A stretch of 64,000 nucleotides of DNA from assembly GCA_026415155.1 (NCBI GenBank), contig JAOAHQ010000007.1, positions 1 to 64,000 on the forward strand. Direction: 5' to 3'. Source of the stretch: Rhodocyclaceae bacterium. Lineage in GTDB: Bacteria > Pseudomonadota > Gammaproteobacteria > Burkholderiales > Rhodocyclaceae. Positions 37,481 to 46,380 of the stretch are shown in pieces (within the stretch, counting starts at the first letter, position 1; the number at the start of each line of letters is the position of its first letter). The translations under genes were made by a program, and so were the position numbers. The notes under the pieces are model-generated. The model was not told the DNA's origin, did not search any database, and saw only the letters and a list, made by a program, of their open reading frames with translations.

Positions 37481-40030
37481 TCAGACCTTCACCACCTTGG
37501 CGGCGCACTTCTTGAAGTCCGTCTCTTTCGAGATCGGGCAGGTGGCGTCCAGGGTGAGCTTATTGACGAGGCGATGCTCGTCGAAGAAGGGAATGAAGAT
37601 CACCCCTTCGGGCATCTTGTTGCGCCCTTTGGTATCGACGCGCAGCTGGATCTCGCCGCGCCGCGTGGCCACCTTGACGACGTCGCCGCGCTTGATGCCG
37701 CGCTTTTCCGCGTCCTTCGGGTTCATGAAGACCACCGCATCGGGAAATGCCTTGTAGAGCTCCGGCACGCGCCGCGTCATCGAGCCCGAATGCCAGTGCT
37801 CGAGCACGCGGCCCGTGCACAGCCACAGGTCGTATTCGGCATCCGGGGATTCCGCAGGCGGCTGATAGGGCAGCGCGAAGATGCGCGCCTTGCCGTCGGG
37901 ATTACCGTAGAACTTCCAGCCCTCGCCGGTCTTCACATAGGGATCGAAGCCCTCGCGATAGCGCCAGAGCGTTTCCTTGCCATCGACGACCGGCCAGCGC
38001 AGGCCGCGCACGCGGTGATAGTGATCGAAGTCGCCCAGGTCCTTGGCCTTGCCGCGGCCGAACTGGACATATTCGCTCCAGATGCCCTTTTGCACGTAGA
38101 AGCCGAAGTATTCGGCCTCGTCGTTGGTATAGCCGGCCCAGGCATGGGCATTGGTCTTGGCCGCCTCTTCCTTCGGGAAGGCATTGATCTGGCCGTTCAG
38201 GAACAAGACTTCATAGAGCGTCTTGCCCTTGAGCTCGGGCGCCTTGGCGAGGAGCTCGGGCGGCCAGACTTCCTCGACCTTGAAGCGCTTCGAGAATTCG
38301 AGATACTGCCACAGATCGGAGCGGCACTCGCCGGGCGCCTTGACCTGCTGGCGCCAGAACTGGCCGCGCCGCTCGGCATTGCCATAGGCGCCTTCCTTCT
38401 CCATCCACATCGCCGAGGGCAGGATCAGATCCGCCGACATCGCCGAGACGGTCGGATACACATCCGACACCACGACGAAGGCCTTCGGGTTGCGCCAGCC
38501 CGGATAGATCTCGCCATTGACGTTCGGCCCGGCCTGCATGTTGTTGGTGGTCGTCGTCCAGTAAAAGCCGATCTTGCCGTCCTTCAACATGCGCGACTGC
38601 TGCACGGCGTGATAGCCAACGCGCTCGGAAATCGTGCCGGGCGGCACCTTCCAGATCTTCTCGGCAATCTCGCGGTGCTTGTCGTTGAACACCACCATGT
38701 CGGCCGGCAGGCGGTGGGCGAAGGTGCCGACTTCGCGCGCCGTGCCGCAGGCCGAGGGCTGGCCGGTGAGCGAGAACGGGCTGTTGCCGGGTTCGGAAAT
38801 CTTGCCGACCAAGAGATGCACGTTGTAGATCATGTTATTGACCCAGGTGCCACGCGTATGCTGGTTGAAGCCCATCGTCCAGAAGGAGGTCACCTTGGTC
38901 TTCGGATCGGCATAGGTCTTGGCCAGGCGCTCGAGCTTGTCCTTGGGCACGCCGGACAGTTCGTGCGCCTTCTCGAGCGTGTATTCGGAGACGAACTTGG
39001 CGAATTCCTCGAAGCTGATCGGCGAGAAGGCATTCGGGTTGCCCTTCGGCTTGCCATCGGGGCCGGGATAGCCGTTGTTGCCGGCCGCCTGCTCGAGCGG
39101 ATGGTTGGGCCGCAGGCCGTAGCCGATGTCGGTCACGCCCTTATGGAAGGTGCAATACTTATTGACGAACTCTTTGTTGATCGCGCCCGTCTGGATGATG
39201 TAGTTGCAGATGTAATTGAGGATCGCCAGATCGGATTGCGGCTTGAAGATCAGCTCGTTGTCGGCGAGCTCGCAGGAGCGGTGCGAGAAGGTCGACAGGA
39301 CGTGGATCTTGACGTGGTTCGCGGTGAGCCGCCGGTTGGTGATGCGCGACCAGAGGATCGGGTGCATCTCGGCCATGTTCGAGCCCCACAGCACGAAGGC
39401 GTCGGCATGCTCGATGTCGTCATAGACGCCCATCGGCTCGTCGGCGCCGAAGGTGCGCATGAAGCCGAACACAGCGGAGGCCATGCAATGGCGTGCATTG
39501 GGATCGATGCTGTTGGAGCGGAAGCCCGCCTTCCAGAGCTTGTTCGCCGCATAGCCTTCCCAGATCGTCCACTGCCCCGAGCCGAACATCGCGACGCCGA
39601 ACGGCCCTTGATCCGGGTTTTTGATCGTTTCCTTGACCTTCTGCGCCATGATGTCGAAGGCCTGCTCCCAGGAAATCGGCTGGAACTCGCCATTCTTGTC
39701 GAACTTGCCGTCTTTCATCCGCAGCAGCGGCCGCGTGAGCCGGTCGCTGCCATACTGGATCTTGGCGAGGAAATAGCCCTTGACGCAGTTCAAGCCCTTA
39801 TTGACCGGCGCATCTGGATCGCCCTGGGTGGCGACGACGCGGCCGTCCTTGACGCCGACGAGCACGCCGCAGCCGGTGCCGCAATAGCGGCAGACACCCT
39901 TGTCCCAGCGCACGCCGTCATCGGCCTTCGCCTGCGCAAGCGCCTGGGCTGCTGGCACGGCCATGCCCGCGACGCCGGCCGCGGCCGCGACCGCATTCGC
40001 CTTGATGAATTCACGCCGAGTCAGTTTCAT
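37481..40030 (-). CDS. napA: NapA, catalytic molybdenum subunit of periplasmic nitrate reductase
   Basis: An 849-residue bis-MGD enzyme. A Tat signal ([18 protein letters not shown]) is followed by the 4Fe-4S motif [14 protein letters not shown] with the fourth ligand in NCVKGYF, and the Mo-ligand cysteine in [17 protein letters not shown]. It reduces nitrate to nitrite in the periplasm. Molybdenum supply links this enzyme to the mod genes. NapD lies just upstream. Confidence 0.97.
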   Translation of the reverse strand: MKLTRREFIKANAVAAAAGVAGMAVPAAQALAQAKADDGVRWDKGVCRYCGTGCGVLVGVKDGRVVATQGDPDAPVNKGLNCVKGYFLAKIQYGSDRLTRPLLRMKDGKFDKNGEFQPISWEQAFDIMAQKVKETIKNPDQGPFGVAMFGSGQWTIWEGYAANKLWKAGFRSNSIDPNARHCMASAVFGFMRTFGADEPMGVYDDIEHADAFVLWGSNMAEMHPILWSRITNRRLTANHVKIHVLSTFSHRSCELADNELIFKPQSDLAILNYICNYIIQTGAINKEFVNKYCTFHKGVTDIGYGLRPNHPLEQAAGNNGYPGPDGKPKGNPNAFSPISFEEFAKFVSEYTLEKAHELSGVPKDKLERLAKTYADPKTKVTSFWTMGFNQHTRGTWVNNMIYNVHLLVGKISEPGNSPFSLTGQPSACGTAREVGTFAHRLPADMVVFNDKHREIAEKIWKVPPGTISERVGYHAVQQSRMLKDGKIGFYWTTTTNNMQAGPNVNGEIYPGWRNPKAFVVVSDVYPTVSAMSADLILPSAMWMEKEGAYGNAERRGQFWRQQVKAPGECRSDLWQYLEFSKRFKVEEVWPPELLAKAPELKGKTLYEVLFLNGQINAFPKEEAAKTNAHAWAGYTNDEAEYFGFYVQKGIWSEYVQFGRGKAKDLGDFDHYHRVRGLRWPVVDGKETLWRYREGFDPYVKTGEGWKFYGNPDGKARIFALPYQPPAESPDAEYDLWLCTGRVLEHWHSGSMTRRVPELYKAFPDAVVFMNPKDAEKRGIKRGDVVKVATRRGEIQLRVDTKGRNKMPEGVIFIPFFDEHRLVNKLTLDATCPISKETDFKKCAAKVVKV

Positions 40031-40075
40031 TGCAACCTCCGTATCGAAGAATTGGGTTGCGGCATCGCCTGATGG

Positions 40076-40336
40076 CTAAGCCTCGAGAGAAATTTCCATA
40101 TCCGGTGCGGGTTCGTGCTGGTGATAGACCATGGACGCCGACAGCACGCCGTCGAGCTGGCCGATGCGCTCGAAGGCGGCGATCGTCTCGCCATCGTTTT
40201 CGGTCTCGAGCGTGACGATCATCTTGCCTTGCGGCGAAACGGCGTGCACCTCGACGCCGCCGATTTCTTCCAGCGCGCGGCGGACATCCTCGCTGCGGTC
40301 GGGATGGGGAATGACGATGACGCTCGAAATGTTCAT
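40076..40336 (-). CDS. napD: NapD, Tat-signal chaperone for NapA
   Basis: An 86-residue protein with the NapD ferredoxin-like fold: NISSVIVIPHPDRSEDVRRAL, GGVEVHAVSPQGKMIVTLE and MVYHQHE. It binds the NapA twin-arginine signal and assists maturation. The start is ATG 40334-40336, 42 bases downstream of the predicted FNR-dependent transcription start. Confidence 0.93.
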   Translation of the reverse strand: MNISSVIVIPHPDRSEDVRRALEEIGGVEVHAVSPQGKMIVTLETENDGETIAAFERIGQLDGVLSASMVYHQHEPAPDMEISLEA

Positions 40337-40384
40337 GCTGACGCCCCGCAATGGCCTACAAAAGTCATGGGATTGGATGGCCGC

Positions 40385-40426
40385 ATCCTAGGAGTGAGGC
40401 GTAGCGTTTTGCTTGACAGCCGTCAA
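40385..40426 (-). promoter_or_regulatory. FNR-type class II promoter of napDAGHB
   Basis: TTGAC-AGCC-GTCAA (40413-40426) is a perfect FNR/CRP-family palindrome. On the minus strand TAGGAT (40390-40385) serves as -10. The box centre is 41.5 bases from a start at 40378, the canonical class II geometry. Confidence 0.7.
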
Positions 40427-40606
40427 GGAATCCCAATGTCGAGCGGCTCGCTCGGGAATGGCGAGCCTCCTTCACCGAACCGCGCCATCACCGCGCCGAG
40501 CCTGCCGGCAGAGCGAAAGATGGCATGGCGAAGCCCTGCTTCGCCAGGGAGGAAAGGGGATCGGGAAGAGGGCGGGCGGGGGGAAGCCGTCCGGCCCGGC
40601 GGCATT

Positions 40607-40912
40607 TCAGAGCGAAAGGATGAACTTGACGAGCGCCTTCAGGTCGGCATCCGAGGTCGTCGTATTGGGCGGCTGGACGATGTCCCCCCAGTTGCCCTTG
40701 CCGCCCTCGCGCACCTTCTTGATGAGTTTCGCCTCGGCGGCCGGATCGTTCTTGTAACGGGCGGCGACGTCTTTCCAGGCCGGCCCGACAACCTTTTTAT
40801 CGACCGCGTGGCAGCCAAGGCAGCCTTCCTTCTGGGCAAGTTTCAGGTCGGCGGCGGCGGGGCCGGCGAGCGCGAGCGAGACAGCAGTCAAGGCGATGCG
40901 GGCGGGTTTCAT
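40607..40912 (-). CDS. Class I c-type cytochrome (c551/c5-like)
   Basis: A 101-residue periplasmic monohaem cytochrome with a signal peptide (ends AGPAAA), the haem site CLGCHAVDKKVVGPAW and a distal region around TTSDADLKALVKFILSL. It is an electron carrier, possibly to Nap or a terminal oxidase. It lies at the end of the gmk-rpoZ-spoT-DUF3460 strand, just before the nap promoter region. The exact partner is unknown. Confidence 0.9.
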   Translation of the reverse strand: MKPARIALTAVSLALAGPAAADLKLAQKEGCLGCHAVDKKVVGPAWKDVAARYKNDPAAEAKLIKKVREGGKGNWGDIVQPPNTTTSDADLKALVKFILSL

Positions 40913-40924
40913 CGGGCGGCCTCC

Positions 40925-41110
40925 TCAATTGACGTCGTAATAATAGGGCTTTTGCGGCACGCGGGCGGCGGCGCGCCGCTCTTCTTCTTCGAGGTCGCGC
41001 GGGCCGCGATCCCACCAGAGCGCGCGGCCGGATTGCTGCACGGCGCGCTCCTCGGGATGCGCTTCAAGCCAAGCGCGCATGAATTGCGTGTATTCGGATT
41101 CGTAGGCCAT
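40925..41110 (-). CDS. DUF3460 family protein
   Basis: A 61-residue protein, MAYESEYTQFMRAWLEAHPEE at the start and VPQKPYYYDV at the end. It matches the small DUF3460 family commonly found next to spoT in betaproteobacteria. The function is unknown. It starts 11 bases after spoT. Confidence 0.85.
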   Translation of the reverse strand: MAYESEYTQFMRAWLEAHPEERAVQQSGRALWWDRGPRDLEEEERRAAARVPQKPYYYDVN

Positions 41111-41121
41111 GGTGCTTCCCT

Positions 41122-43380
41122 CTAGTGACGTGAGTGATGTTCTTCCTTGAGGCGGGCGATGCGCGTCACGGCGGGCAGGCGGCGCAGACTCCTCATGATG
41201 CGGGCGAGATCCACCCGCCCTTGCACTTCGAGCGTGAAATAGAGCGCCGTCGTGCTGCCCGCGTCAGCATCCATGCGCACATCGGTGATGTTGGTGCCAT
41301 TCTCGGCGATCGCGGCGGCAAGCCGCGCGAGCACGCCGGGCTGGTTTTGCGCGACGACCTTGATGAGCACATCGAAGGGGCCGCGCGCTTCGGGGTCCCA
41401 TTCGACATCGACCCATTCCTTAGCGCCGCCAGGCCCCCGCGCGATTTTGCCGCCGCGCAAGCTGGGGCAGTCATGCGTATGGATGATGAGGCCTTCGCCG
41501 GCCTTGACGACGCCGATGATCGGATCGCCGGGAATCGGCCGGCAGCAGCGCGCCAGGCGCATCGCCATGCCTTGGCTGCCCTTGACCGGAATCGCACCGG
41601 CCGCCTGCGCCAGCGGGCCGCCCGAGGCGCGTCCGTCGATGAGCCGCCGCGCGACGATCACCGGCAAGCGCTTGCCCAGCCCGATGTCGGTGAGCACCTC
41701 CTGCTTGGTCTTGCCGGCGAAGGTATTGAGAAAGCGCTGCCAGGCGGCATTGCCGAGCTCTTCGAGCCGGTGGCCGAGGCTGGCGAGCGCCTGCGCCAGG
41801 AGGTGTTCGCCGAGCGCGGCGGATTCCTCTTGCTGCTTTTTCTTGAGGAAGTGGCGGATCTGCGCGCGCGCCTTGCCAGTCTTCACGAAGCCGAGCCAGT
41901 GCGGGTTGGGTGCGGCGTTCGGCGCCGTGATGATCTCGACGCGATCGCCACTCTTGAGCTCGGTTCGGAGCGGCATGTGCTCATGGTTGATCTTGCAGGC
42001 GATGCAGCGGTTGCCGATGTCGGTGTGCACGGCGTAGGCGAAATCGACGGCGGTGGCGCCGCGCGGCAAGGAGAGGATCTTGCCCGCCGGCGTGAAGACA
42101 TAGACCTCGCCAGGGAAGAGATCGACCTTGACATGTTCGAGGAACTCGGCCGAGTCGTTCGAGGCGGTCTGCAATTCAAGCAGCGATTGCAGCCACTGGT
42201 GAGTGGTCTTGTGCAGCTCCGAAAGCGTCTGCTCGTCCTTGTAGAGCCAATGCGAAGCCACGCCCGTCTCGGCCACATGGTGCATCTCGCGCGTGCGGAT
42301 CTGCAGCTCGACGGGCATGCCGTAGGGGCCGATCAGCGTGGTGTGGAGCGACTGGTAGCCGTTGGCCTTGGGGATCGCGATGTAGTCCTTGAACTTGCCC
42401 GGCACGGGTTTGTAGAGGCCATGCAACGCGCCCAAGGCGAGATAACAGGTCGGCACGTCGGCGACGATGATGCGAAAGCCATAGATGTCGAGCACCTGCG
42501 AGAAGGAGAGGTGCTTGTCGCGCATCTTGCGGTAGATGCCATAGAGATGCTTCTCGCGCCCCATCACCTCGGCCTCGATGTGGCATTCGGGCAAGCGCTG
42601 CTCGATCGCAGCGAGGATCTTGCCGACCACCTCGCGGCGGTTGCCGCGCGCGGCCTTGACGGCCTTGGCGAGCACCCGATAGCGCATGGGGTAGAGATGG
42701 CGAAAAGCAAGATCCTGCAGCTCGCGATAGAGCTGATTGAGGCCAAGCCGGTTGGCGATCGGCGCATAGATCTCGAGCGTTTCCTTGGCGATGCGGCGGC
42801 GCTTTTCCGGCCGCACGGCATCGAGCGTGCGCATGTTGTGGAGCCGATCGGCGAGCTTGATGAGAATGACGCGCACATCCTGCGCCATCGCGAGCAGCAT
42901 CTTGCGGAAGTTTTCCGCTTGCGCCTCCTCGAAGCTTTGGTGCTCGATGCGGTCGAGCTTGGAGACACCATCGACGAGTTCGGCGGTGACTTTGCCGAAA
43001 TCCTGGGCGATCTGCGCCTTGGTGATGGCGGTATCCTCCATCACATCGTGCAAGAGCGCGGCACAGAGGGCTTGCGGATCGAGGCGCCAGCGGGCAAGGG
43101 TCTCGGCAACCGCGAGCGGATGGGAGATATAGGGCTCGCCGCTGATGCGGAACTGGCCGCGATGGGCGTTGGCGGAAAAATGATAGGCCGCCGTGACGGC
43201 CTCGACGTCCTCGGGCTTCAGATACGTCGCGAGCTCGGCGCGGAAACGCTCGTAGTCCTCCGCCAAATCGATCGGCGGATGCATATCGAGCGGGATGATC
43301 GGCGGCTCATCGATGGGCGGCGCCGGCGCGCTCGCCAGGGCGGGAGCGGGGGAGGAGAGGGCGAGCGCCGGCATGTCCAT
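41122..43380 (-). CDS. spoT: Bifunctional (p)ppGpp synthetase/hydrolase SpoT/RelA
   Basis: A 752-residue stringent-response enzyme. It has an N-terminal Ala/Pro-rich extension (about 1-30), an HD hydrolase domain (SANAHRGQFRISGEPYISHP, LLHDVMEDT), a synthetase domain (YGFRIIVADVPTCY, KDYIAIPKANGYQSLHTT), a TGS domain (VYVFTPAGKILSLP) and a C-terminal ACT domain. Both catalytic halves look intact. It is encoded after gmk and rpoZ, the usual betaproteobacterial order. Confidence 0.96.
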   Translation of the reverse strand: MDMPALALSSPAPALASAPAPPIDEPPIIPLDMHPPIDLAEDYERFRAELATYLKPEDVEAVTAAYHFSANAHRGQFRISGEPYISHPLAVAETLARWRLDPQALCAALLHDVMEDTAITKAQIAQDFGKVTAELVDGVSKLDRIEHQSFEEAQAENFRKMLLAMAQDVRVILIKLADRLHNMRTLDAVRPEKRRRIAKETLEIYAPIANRLGLNQLYRELQDLAFRHLYPMRYRVLAKAVKAARGNRREVVGKILAAIEQRLPECHIEAEVMGREKHLYGIYRKMRDKHLSFSQVLDIYGFRIIVADVPTCYLALGALHGLYKPVPGKFKDYIAIPKANGYQSLHTTLIGPYGMPVELQIRTREMHHVAETGVASHWLYKDEQTLSELHKTTHQWLQSLLELQTASNDSAEFLEHVKVDLFPGEVYVFTPAGKILSLPRGATAVDFAYAVHTDIGNRCIACKINHEHMPLRTELKSGDRVEIITAPNAAPNPHWLGFVKTGKARAQIRHFLKKKQQEESAALGEHLLAQALASLGHRLEELGNAAWQRFLNTFAGKTKQEVLTDIGLGKRLPVIVARRLIDGRASGGPLAQAAGAIPVKGSQGMAMRLARCCRPIPGDPIIGVVKAGEGLIIHTHDCPSLRGGKIARGPGGAKEWVDVEWDPEARGPFDVLIKVVAQNQPGVLARLAAAIAENGTNITDVRMDADAGSTTALYFTLEVQGRVDLARIMRSLRRLPAVTRIARLKEEHHSRH

Positions 43381-43392
43381 CCCCCGAGCCAG

Positions 43393-43602
43393 TTAGGAGG
43401 CGAGGGTGCGCTGCAGTATTTCCGCGCCGTATTTGCCTTCGGCGAGCTCGCGCAGCGCGATCACGGTCGGCTTGTCGCGCCCGGGATCGACCATCGGCGC
43501 GCTGCCCATGGCGATCTGACGGGCGCGGTAGGTCGCTGCCAGGGTCATCTGGAAGCGGTTGGGAATGGTCTTCAAACAATCTTCGACGGTGATACGGGCC
43601 AT
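43393..43602 (-). CDS. rpoZ: RNA polymerase omega subunit
   Basis: A 69-residue omega subunit: [30 protein letters not shown] and [16 protein letters not shown]. It contributes to RNA polymerase assembly and to the ppGpp site. It lies between gmk and spoT. Confidence 0.96.
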   Translation of the reverse strand: MARITVEDCLKTIPNRFQMTLAATYRARQIAMGSAPMVDPGRDKPTVIALRELAEGKYGAEILQRTLAS

Positions 43603-43621
43603 GGCATCCTCTTACGAAAGA

Positions 43622-44272
43622 TCAATGGGAGGACAGGAAGCGGAATACCTCGGGATGACGTAGGCGCTGGCGCTGAAAGACCAGGCGCGAGGCGCGCACG
43701 GCGGCGGCGAGATCCCGCAGCGCTTCCTGCAAGTCATTGTTGATTATAACGAAATCGAACTCGTCGACGTGGCGCATCTCGCCCAAGGCGGCGGCGACGC
43801 GGCGCTGGATCACCTCTTCGCTATCCTGGCCGCGGCTTCTCAGGCGCCGTTCGAGCTCTTCGAGCGAAGGCGGCAGGATGAAGATCGACACCGCATGGGG
43901 AATGAGCGCGCGCACCTGCTGCGCGCCCTGCCAGTCGATCTCGAGCAAAGCGTCGCGGCCGGCCTGCATCTCGTCAAGGAGCCAGCGCTTCGAGGTGCCG
44001 TAGAAATTGCCATGCACCTCGGCCCATTCGAGGAAGTCGCCGCGCTCGCGCATGGCAAGGAAGGTCGCGATGTCGATGAAATGGTAGTCGCGGCCATCGA
44101 CCTCGGCCGGGCGCGGCTGGCGCGTCGTGAAGGAGACCGAATGGCGGATGCTGGGATCTTGCTCCATGAGCATGCGCACGAGCGTCGTCTTGCCGGCACC
44201 GGAAGGCGCCGAGACGATGAAGAGGGCACCGGCGGTCTCGGGTGTGGCGTCCTGGGCGGGGGCGGTCATCAT
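43622..44272 (-). CDS. gmk: Guanylate kinase
   Basis: A 216-residue GMP kinase with P-loop SAPSGAGKTT, GMP-binding SFTTRQPRPAEVDGRDYHFI and the ILPPSLEELERRL segment. It converts GMP to GDP. In relatives yicC lies immediately upstream; here a 7.2-kb integrative element separates them. The second codon is also ATG, so the start could be one residue later. Confidence 0.96.
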   Translation of the reverse strand: MMTAPAQDATPETAGALFIVSAPSGAGKTTLVRMLMEQDPSIRHSVSFTTRQPRPAEVDGRDYHFIDIATFLAMRERGDFLEWAEVHGNFYGTSKRWLLDEMQAGRDALLEIDWQGAQQVRALIPHAVSIFILPPSLEELERRLRSRGQDSEEVIQRRVAAALGEMRHVDEFDFVIINNDLQEALRDLAAAVRASRLVFQRQRLRHPEVFRFLSSH

Positions 44273-44315
44273 GCAATCGTTCCTCGAATACGCGGCGAAG
44301 CTTGAGATTACCCGA

Positions 44316-44338
44316 AAAATCGGCGCTGGCGGGACGGC
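44316..44338 (-). repeat. Dispersed 23-bp repeat, copy 11
   Basis: One mismatch. In the gmk leader, 14 bp outside the left att site of the integrative element. Confidence 0.85.
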
Positions 44339-44352
44339 CTGTCACTCGAGGT

Positions 44353-44363
44353 TGGACTTGCTC
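44353..44363. other. attL (gmk side) of the integrative element
   Basis: TGGACTTGCTC, a direct repeat of attR. Bases 44342-44352 just outside, read leftward, give ACCTCGAGTGA, which would encode Leu-Glu-stop as at the end of YicC. Confidence 0.75.
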
Positions 44364-44422
44364 ACGAAATAATGCCGGAAAACCGCATGGTTAAGCGGAA
44401 TCTCCTAATTGGTTTTTCCTTT

Positions 44423-44442
44423 GGGTGCACGCTTGGGTGCAC
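44423..44442. promoter_or_regulatory. Left integrase arm-site candidates
   Basis: GGGTGCAC occurs twice, at 44423-44430 and 44435-44442. The same octamer in both orientations clusters at the other end, upstream of the integrase. Confidence 0.5.
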
Positions 44443-44518
44443 ACTTTTCGGCGGGTAGGGGCATCTTAACGCATACCGTCGCTTGACGCTGCATAGCCTA
44501 GCCCCCACAATGCCCGGC

Positions 44519-44758
44519 ATGGCAACCATCGTTTTCGATTCCCATGCCCTCATCAAGCGGCTACGCTCGGCAGGATTCACCGAAGAGCAGGCCGAAGCCG
44601 TCGCCGATGCGAGCCGCGATGCGCTTGCCCAACTCGTCACCAAGGAAGACTTGGACGAACGGCTCAAAGCCTTGGAGCATCGCTTGACCATCAAGCTCGG
44701 CGGCCTCGTCGCCGCCGGGGTCGGCATCATCCTGGCGGCCATGCGCTTGCCGCAGTAG
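44519..44758 (+). CDS. DUF1640/CCDC90-like coiled-coil membrane protein
   Basis: A 79-residue protein: FDSHALIKRLRSAGFTEEQA, EAVADASRDALAQLVTKEDL, a coiled-coil, and one C-terminal membrane helix (IKLGGLVAAGVGIILAAMRL). It matches small DUF1640-type proteins, often found on mobile elements near integration sites; function unknown. An upstream ATG at 44510 would add three residues. It is the only plus-strand gene of the element. Confidence 0.75.
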   Translation: MATIVFDSHALIKRLRSAGFTEEQAEAVADASRDALAQLVTKEDLDERLKALEHRLTIKLGGLVAAGVGIILAAMRLPQ

Positions 44759-44800
44759 CACCGATAAGACGAAAAAGCCGGGCTCATCGCCGGGCTCATC

Positions 44801-44823
44801 GGCGTCGTGCCAGCGCCGACAGT
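44801..44823 (+). repeat. Dispersed 23-bp repeat, copy 12 (degenerate)
   Basis: Five mismatches; GCCAGCGCCGAC is intact. It ends at the stop of the next leftward gene, after two tandem GCCGGGCTCATC units (about 44778-44801). Confidence 0.55.
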
Positions 44824-45047
44824 CAGTCGTGCCAGCGCGCAGGGCTGATGCGAATCAGCCGTCTCCGAAACTCTGTGACTTCGCCAGCGGGGACGTGCCC
44901 GACGATGCGCGGCTCTTCACCGAATGTGCGGTCGTTCAGCAGCGTGAGGGAACCGTCGGGCTCTTGGCGCTCATGGGTGAAGATCAGAATGTCATCATCG
45001 CGGACGGCTTCGAGCCGTGAGATTCGGCGCAAGAGGCTGACGCTCAT
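44823..45047 (-). CDS. Small element protein, LRRLxRLE paralogue A
   Basis: A 74-residue protein starting MSVSLLRRISRLEAVR, with a beta-rich middle (DDILIFTHERQEPDGSLTLL) and a charged end. It is first of three neighbouring genes that share an N-terminal helix of the form LLRR(L/I)xRLE. No known family is recognised. It overlaps the next gene by four bases. Confidence 0.65.
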   Translation of the reverse strand: MSVSLLRRISRLEAVRDDDILIFTHERQEPDGSLTLLNDRTFGEEPRIVGHVPAGEVTEFRRRLIRISPARWHD

Positions 45048-45268
45048 GTTTCGATCCTCCCGCCCCTGCGCAGGTTGATTTTGACGGGGCCTTGTTGCCG
45101 CGCATCGCATGATGCAATCGCCCATGGCAGAGGGCGACATTCGACTTCATGCACGTTGACCGTGCCGTCGGGTAGGTGCATCCGATGGGTGAGTATCGCC
45201 GCCCCATCAGCGCCATCCCCGGCTGATTCGAGCCGCGCAAGGCGGCGTTTGAGGCTATCCATGCTCAT
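45044..45268 (-). CDS. Small element protein, LRRLxRLE paralogue B
   Basis: A 74-residue protein starting MSMDSLKRRLARLESA, then AAILTHRMHLPDGTVNVHEVECR. The middle THRMHLPDGTVNVHEV resembles FTHERQEPDGSLTLL of paralogue A, so the similarity goes beyond the first helix. Function unknown. Confidence 0.65.
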   Translation of the reverse strand: MSMDSLKRRLARLESAGDGADGAAILTHRMHLPDGTVNVHEVECRPLPWAIASCDARQQGPVKINLRRGGRIET

Positions 45269-45470
45269 GTTCGGCCTCCCGCAGAATGCCTTCGAACCAG
45301 CGGGCGATATCGTCAGTCCCCGGCCGGATGGGTATCGGCGGGAATGCTGGCGCGCCATCCGATTCGCCACGGCGCAACAAGTCAGAAAAGAACTTACCCA
45401 AGTCGAAAACCCTGGGCCCTTCGGCGGATGATTCAAGCCGCGCTAGGCGGCGCAGCAGCGATGCAGTCAT
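45255..45470 (-). CDS. Small element protein, LRRLxRLE paralogue C
   Basis: A 71-residue protein starting MTASLLRRLARLESSAEG. Its remainder (VFDLGKFFSDLLRRGESD, DDIARWFEGILREAEHEHG) differs from A and B. It overlaps B by 14 bases and the upstream gene by four, in one translationally coupled string. Function unknown. Confidence 0.65.
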   Translation of the reverse strand: MTASLLRRLARLESSAEGPRVFDLGKFFSDLLRRGESDGAPAFPPIPIRPGTDDIARWFEGILREAEHEHG

Positions 45471-45742
45471 TTCGTGCTCCTTTGCTCCAATGCGGTTAGG
45501 CGCTGCTCGATTTCGTCTAATCGAATTGATTCGAGCACACAGCGCAGCAAGTAGGCTGATGCGGTAGCGTGCCGTTCGTCAATCTGCCCGCGCCGCAATT
45601 CGAGATACAACGCGGCCAGTTCGCGCCGCACTCCTCGCGCAGTGCCCAGGCTCGGACGCCGGGCATAACCCGTCCGACTCGCTGAAATGATCTCGCCTTC
45701 AAGAGCATCAGCCGCTTTTTCGAGTGCAGGAAGATTCTTCAT
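45467..45742 (-). CDS. Hypothetical helical element protein
   Basis: A 91-residue protein, mostly helical: LPALEKAADALEGEIISAS, ARGVRRELAALYLELRRGQ and LDEIEQRLTALEQR. It resembles a small DNA-binding or coiled-coil protein, but no family is recognised. It overlaps neighbours on both sides by four bases. Confidence 0.6.
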   Translation of the reverse strand: MKNLPALEKAADALEGEIISASRTGYARRPSLGTARGVRRELAALYLELRRGQIDERHATASAYLLRCVLESIRLDEIEQRLTALEQRSTK

Positions 45743-46380
45743 CGGACGCGCTCCCCGAATCCAGCGCACCGCCGCGGTCGCCACGGCTCGGCCGGCCGGT
45801 AGCCCCTGGCAGCGCTCACGATCCCGCCCGGCTTGGCGATCCGGCACACCTCGCCGCGCAGGTGCCGGCAGTCCGCGCATGGCCGGCGGTCGTCGTCATC
45901 ATGGGGCAGTTCCAGCACGGCCCGTCGCAGGTAGTAAGCCCGTGCATACGCGTCATGCTGGCATTGCCGGATCACCGCGCCGATGGTATCGCGGTCGCCC
46001 TCGCCAATTTGCGCCAGCCAGCGCAGGATTTACGCCTCTTCGTCGGCGGTCAGGGGTGCCGACGGTTGCCGGATGGCTGGCTCGAAAGGCTCCGCCGCTA
46101 CCGCGCCGGGGTGCCGTTCCAGAATCTCGGCATGGGTTGCCTCGGGACAGCAGGCCACCTCCACAGGCTCGCGGTCGGCGAAGTGCAGCAGCCACCAGCG
46201 CGATGCCGTCTCGCCAGCGCCGACTTTCAGCGCCGCGACGATCTCGCCCTTGCGCTCGGCAACGAGCGGCCGGAACCGCTCGATTGCCGTTGCTTGGCCA
46301 ACCAGCCGCAGGTCGTCGCCGTCGACGCGGACGGCAACGCCAGCGGCATGCAGGGCTTTGAGCAGATCCGCCGCGCCCAT
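45739..46380 (-). pseudogene. TubC-N/Cys-rich element protein, interrupted by an in-frame stop
   Basis: One reading frame of 213 sense positions is broken by TAA at 46030-46032. The upstream part (46030-46380, 116 aa) starts MGAADLLKALHAAGVAVRVDG, like a TubC N-terminal docking helix set, and ends APLTADEEA. After the stop the same frame continues with ILRWLAQIGEGDRDTIGAVI, then a Cys-rich end (CADCRHLRGEVC and RRCAGF). Continuity of sense on both sides suggests a CAA-to-TAA nonsense change. The downstream part might be made from GTG 45975. Function unknown. Confidence 0.65.
46205..46227 (+). repeat. Dispersed 23-bp repeat, copy 13
   Basis: One mismatch. Inside the TubC-like half of the split gene, translated as KVGAGETA. 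Confidence 0.85.

Noticed and set aside
37574-40072. 832-codon plus-strand ORF
   Set aside because: Antisense to napA, which has all catalytic motifs.
40423-40605. Minus-strand 60-codon ORF between napD and the cytochrome c
   Set aside because: Pro/Arg/Gly-rich with no ribosome-binding site, and it overlaps the FNR box.
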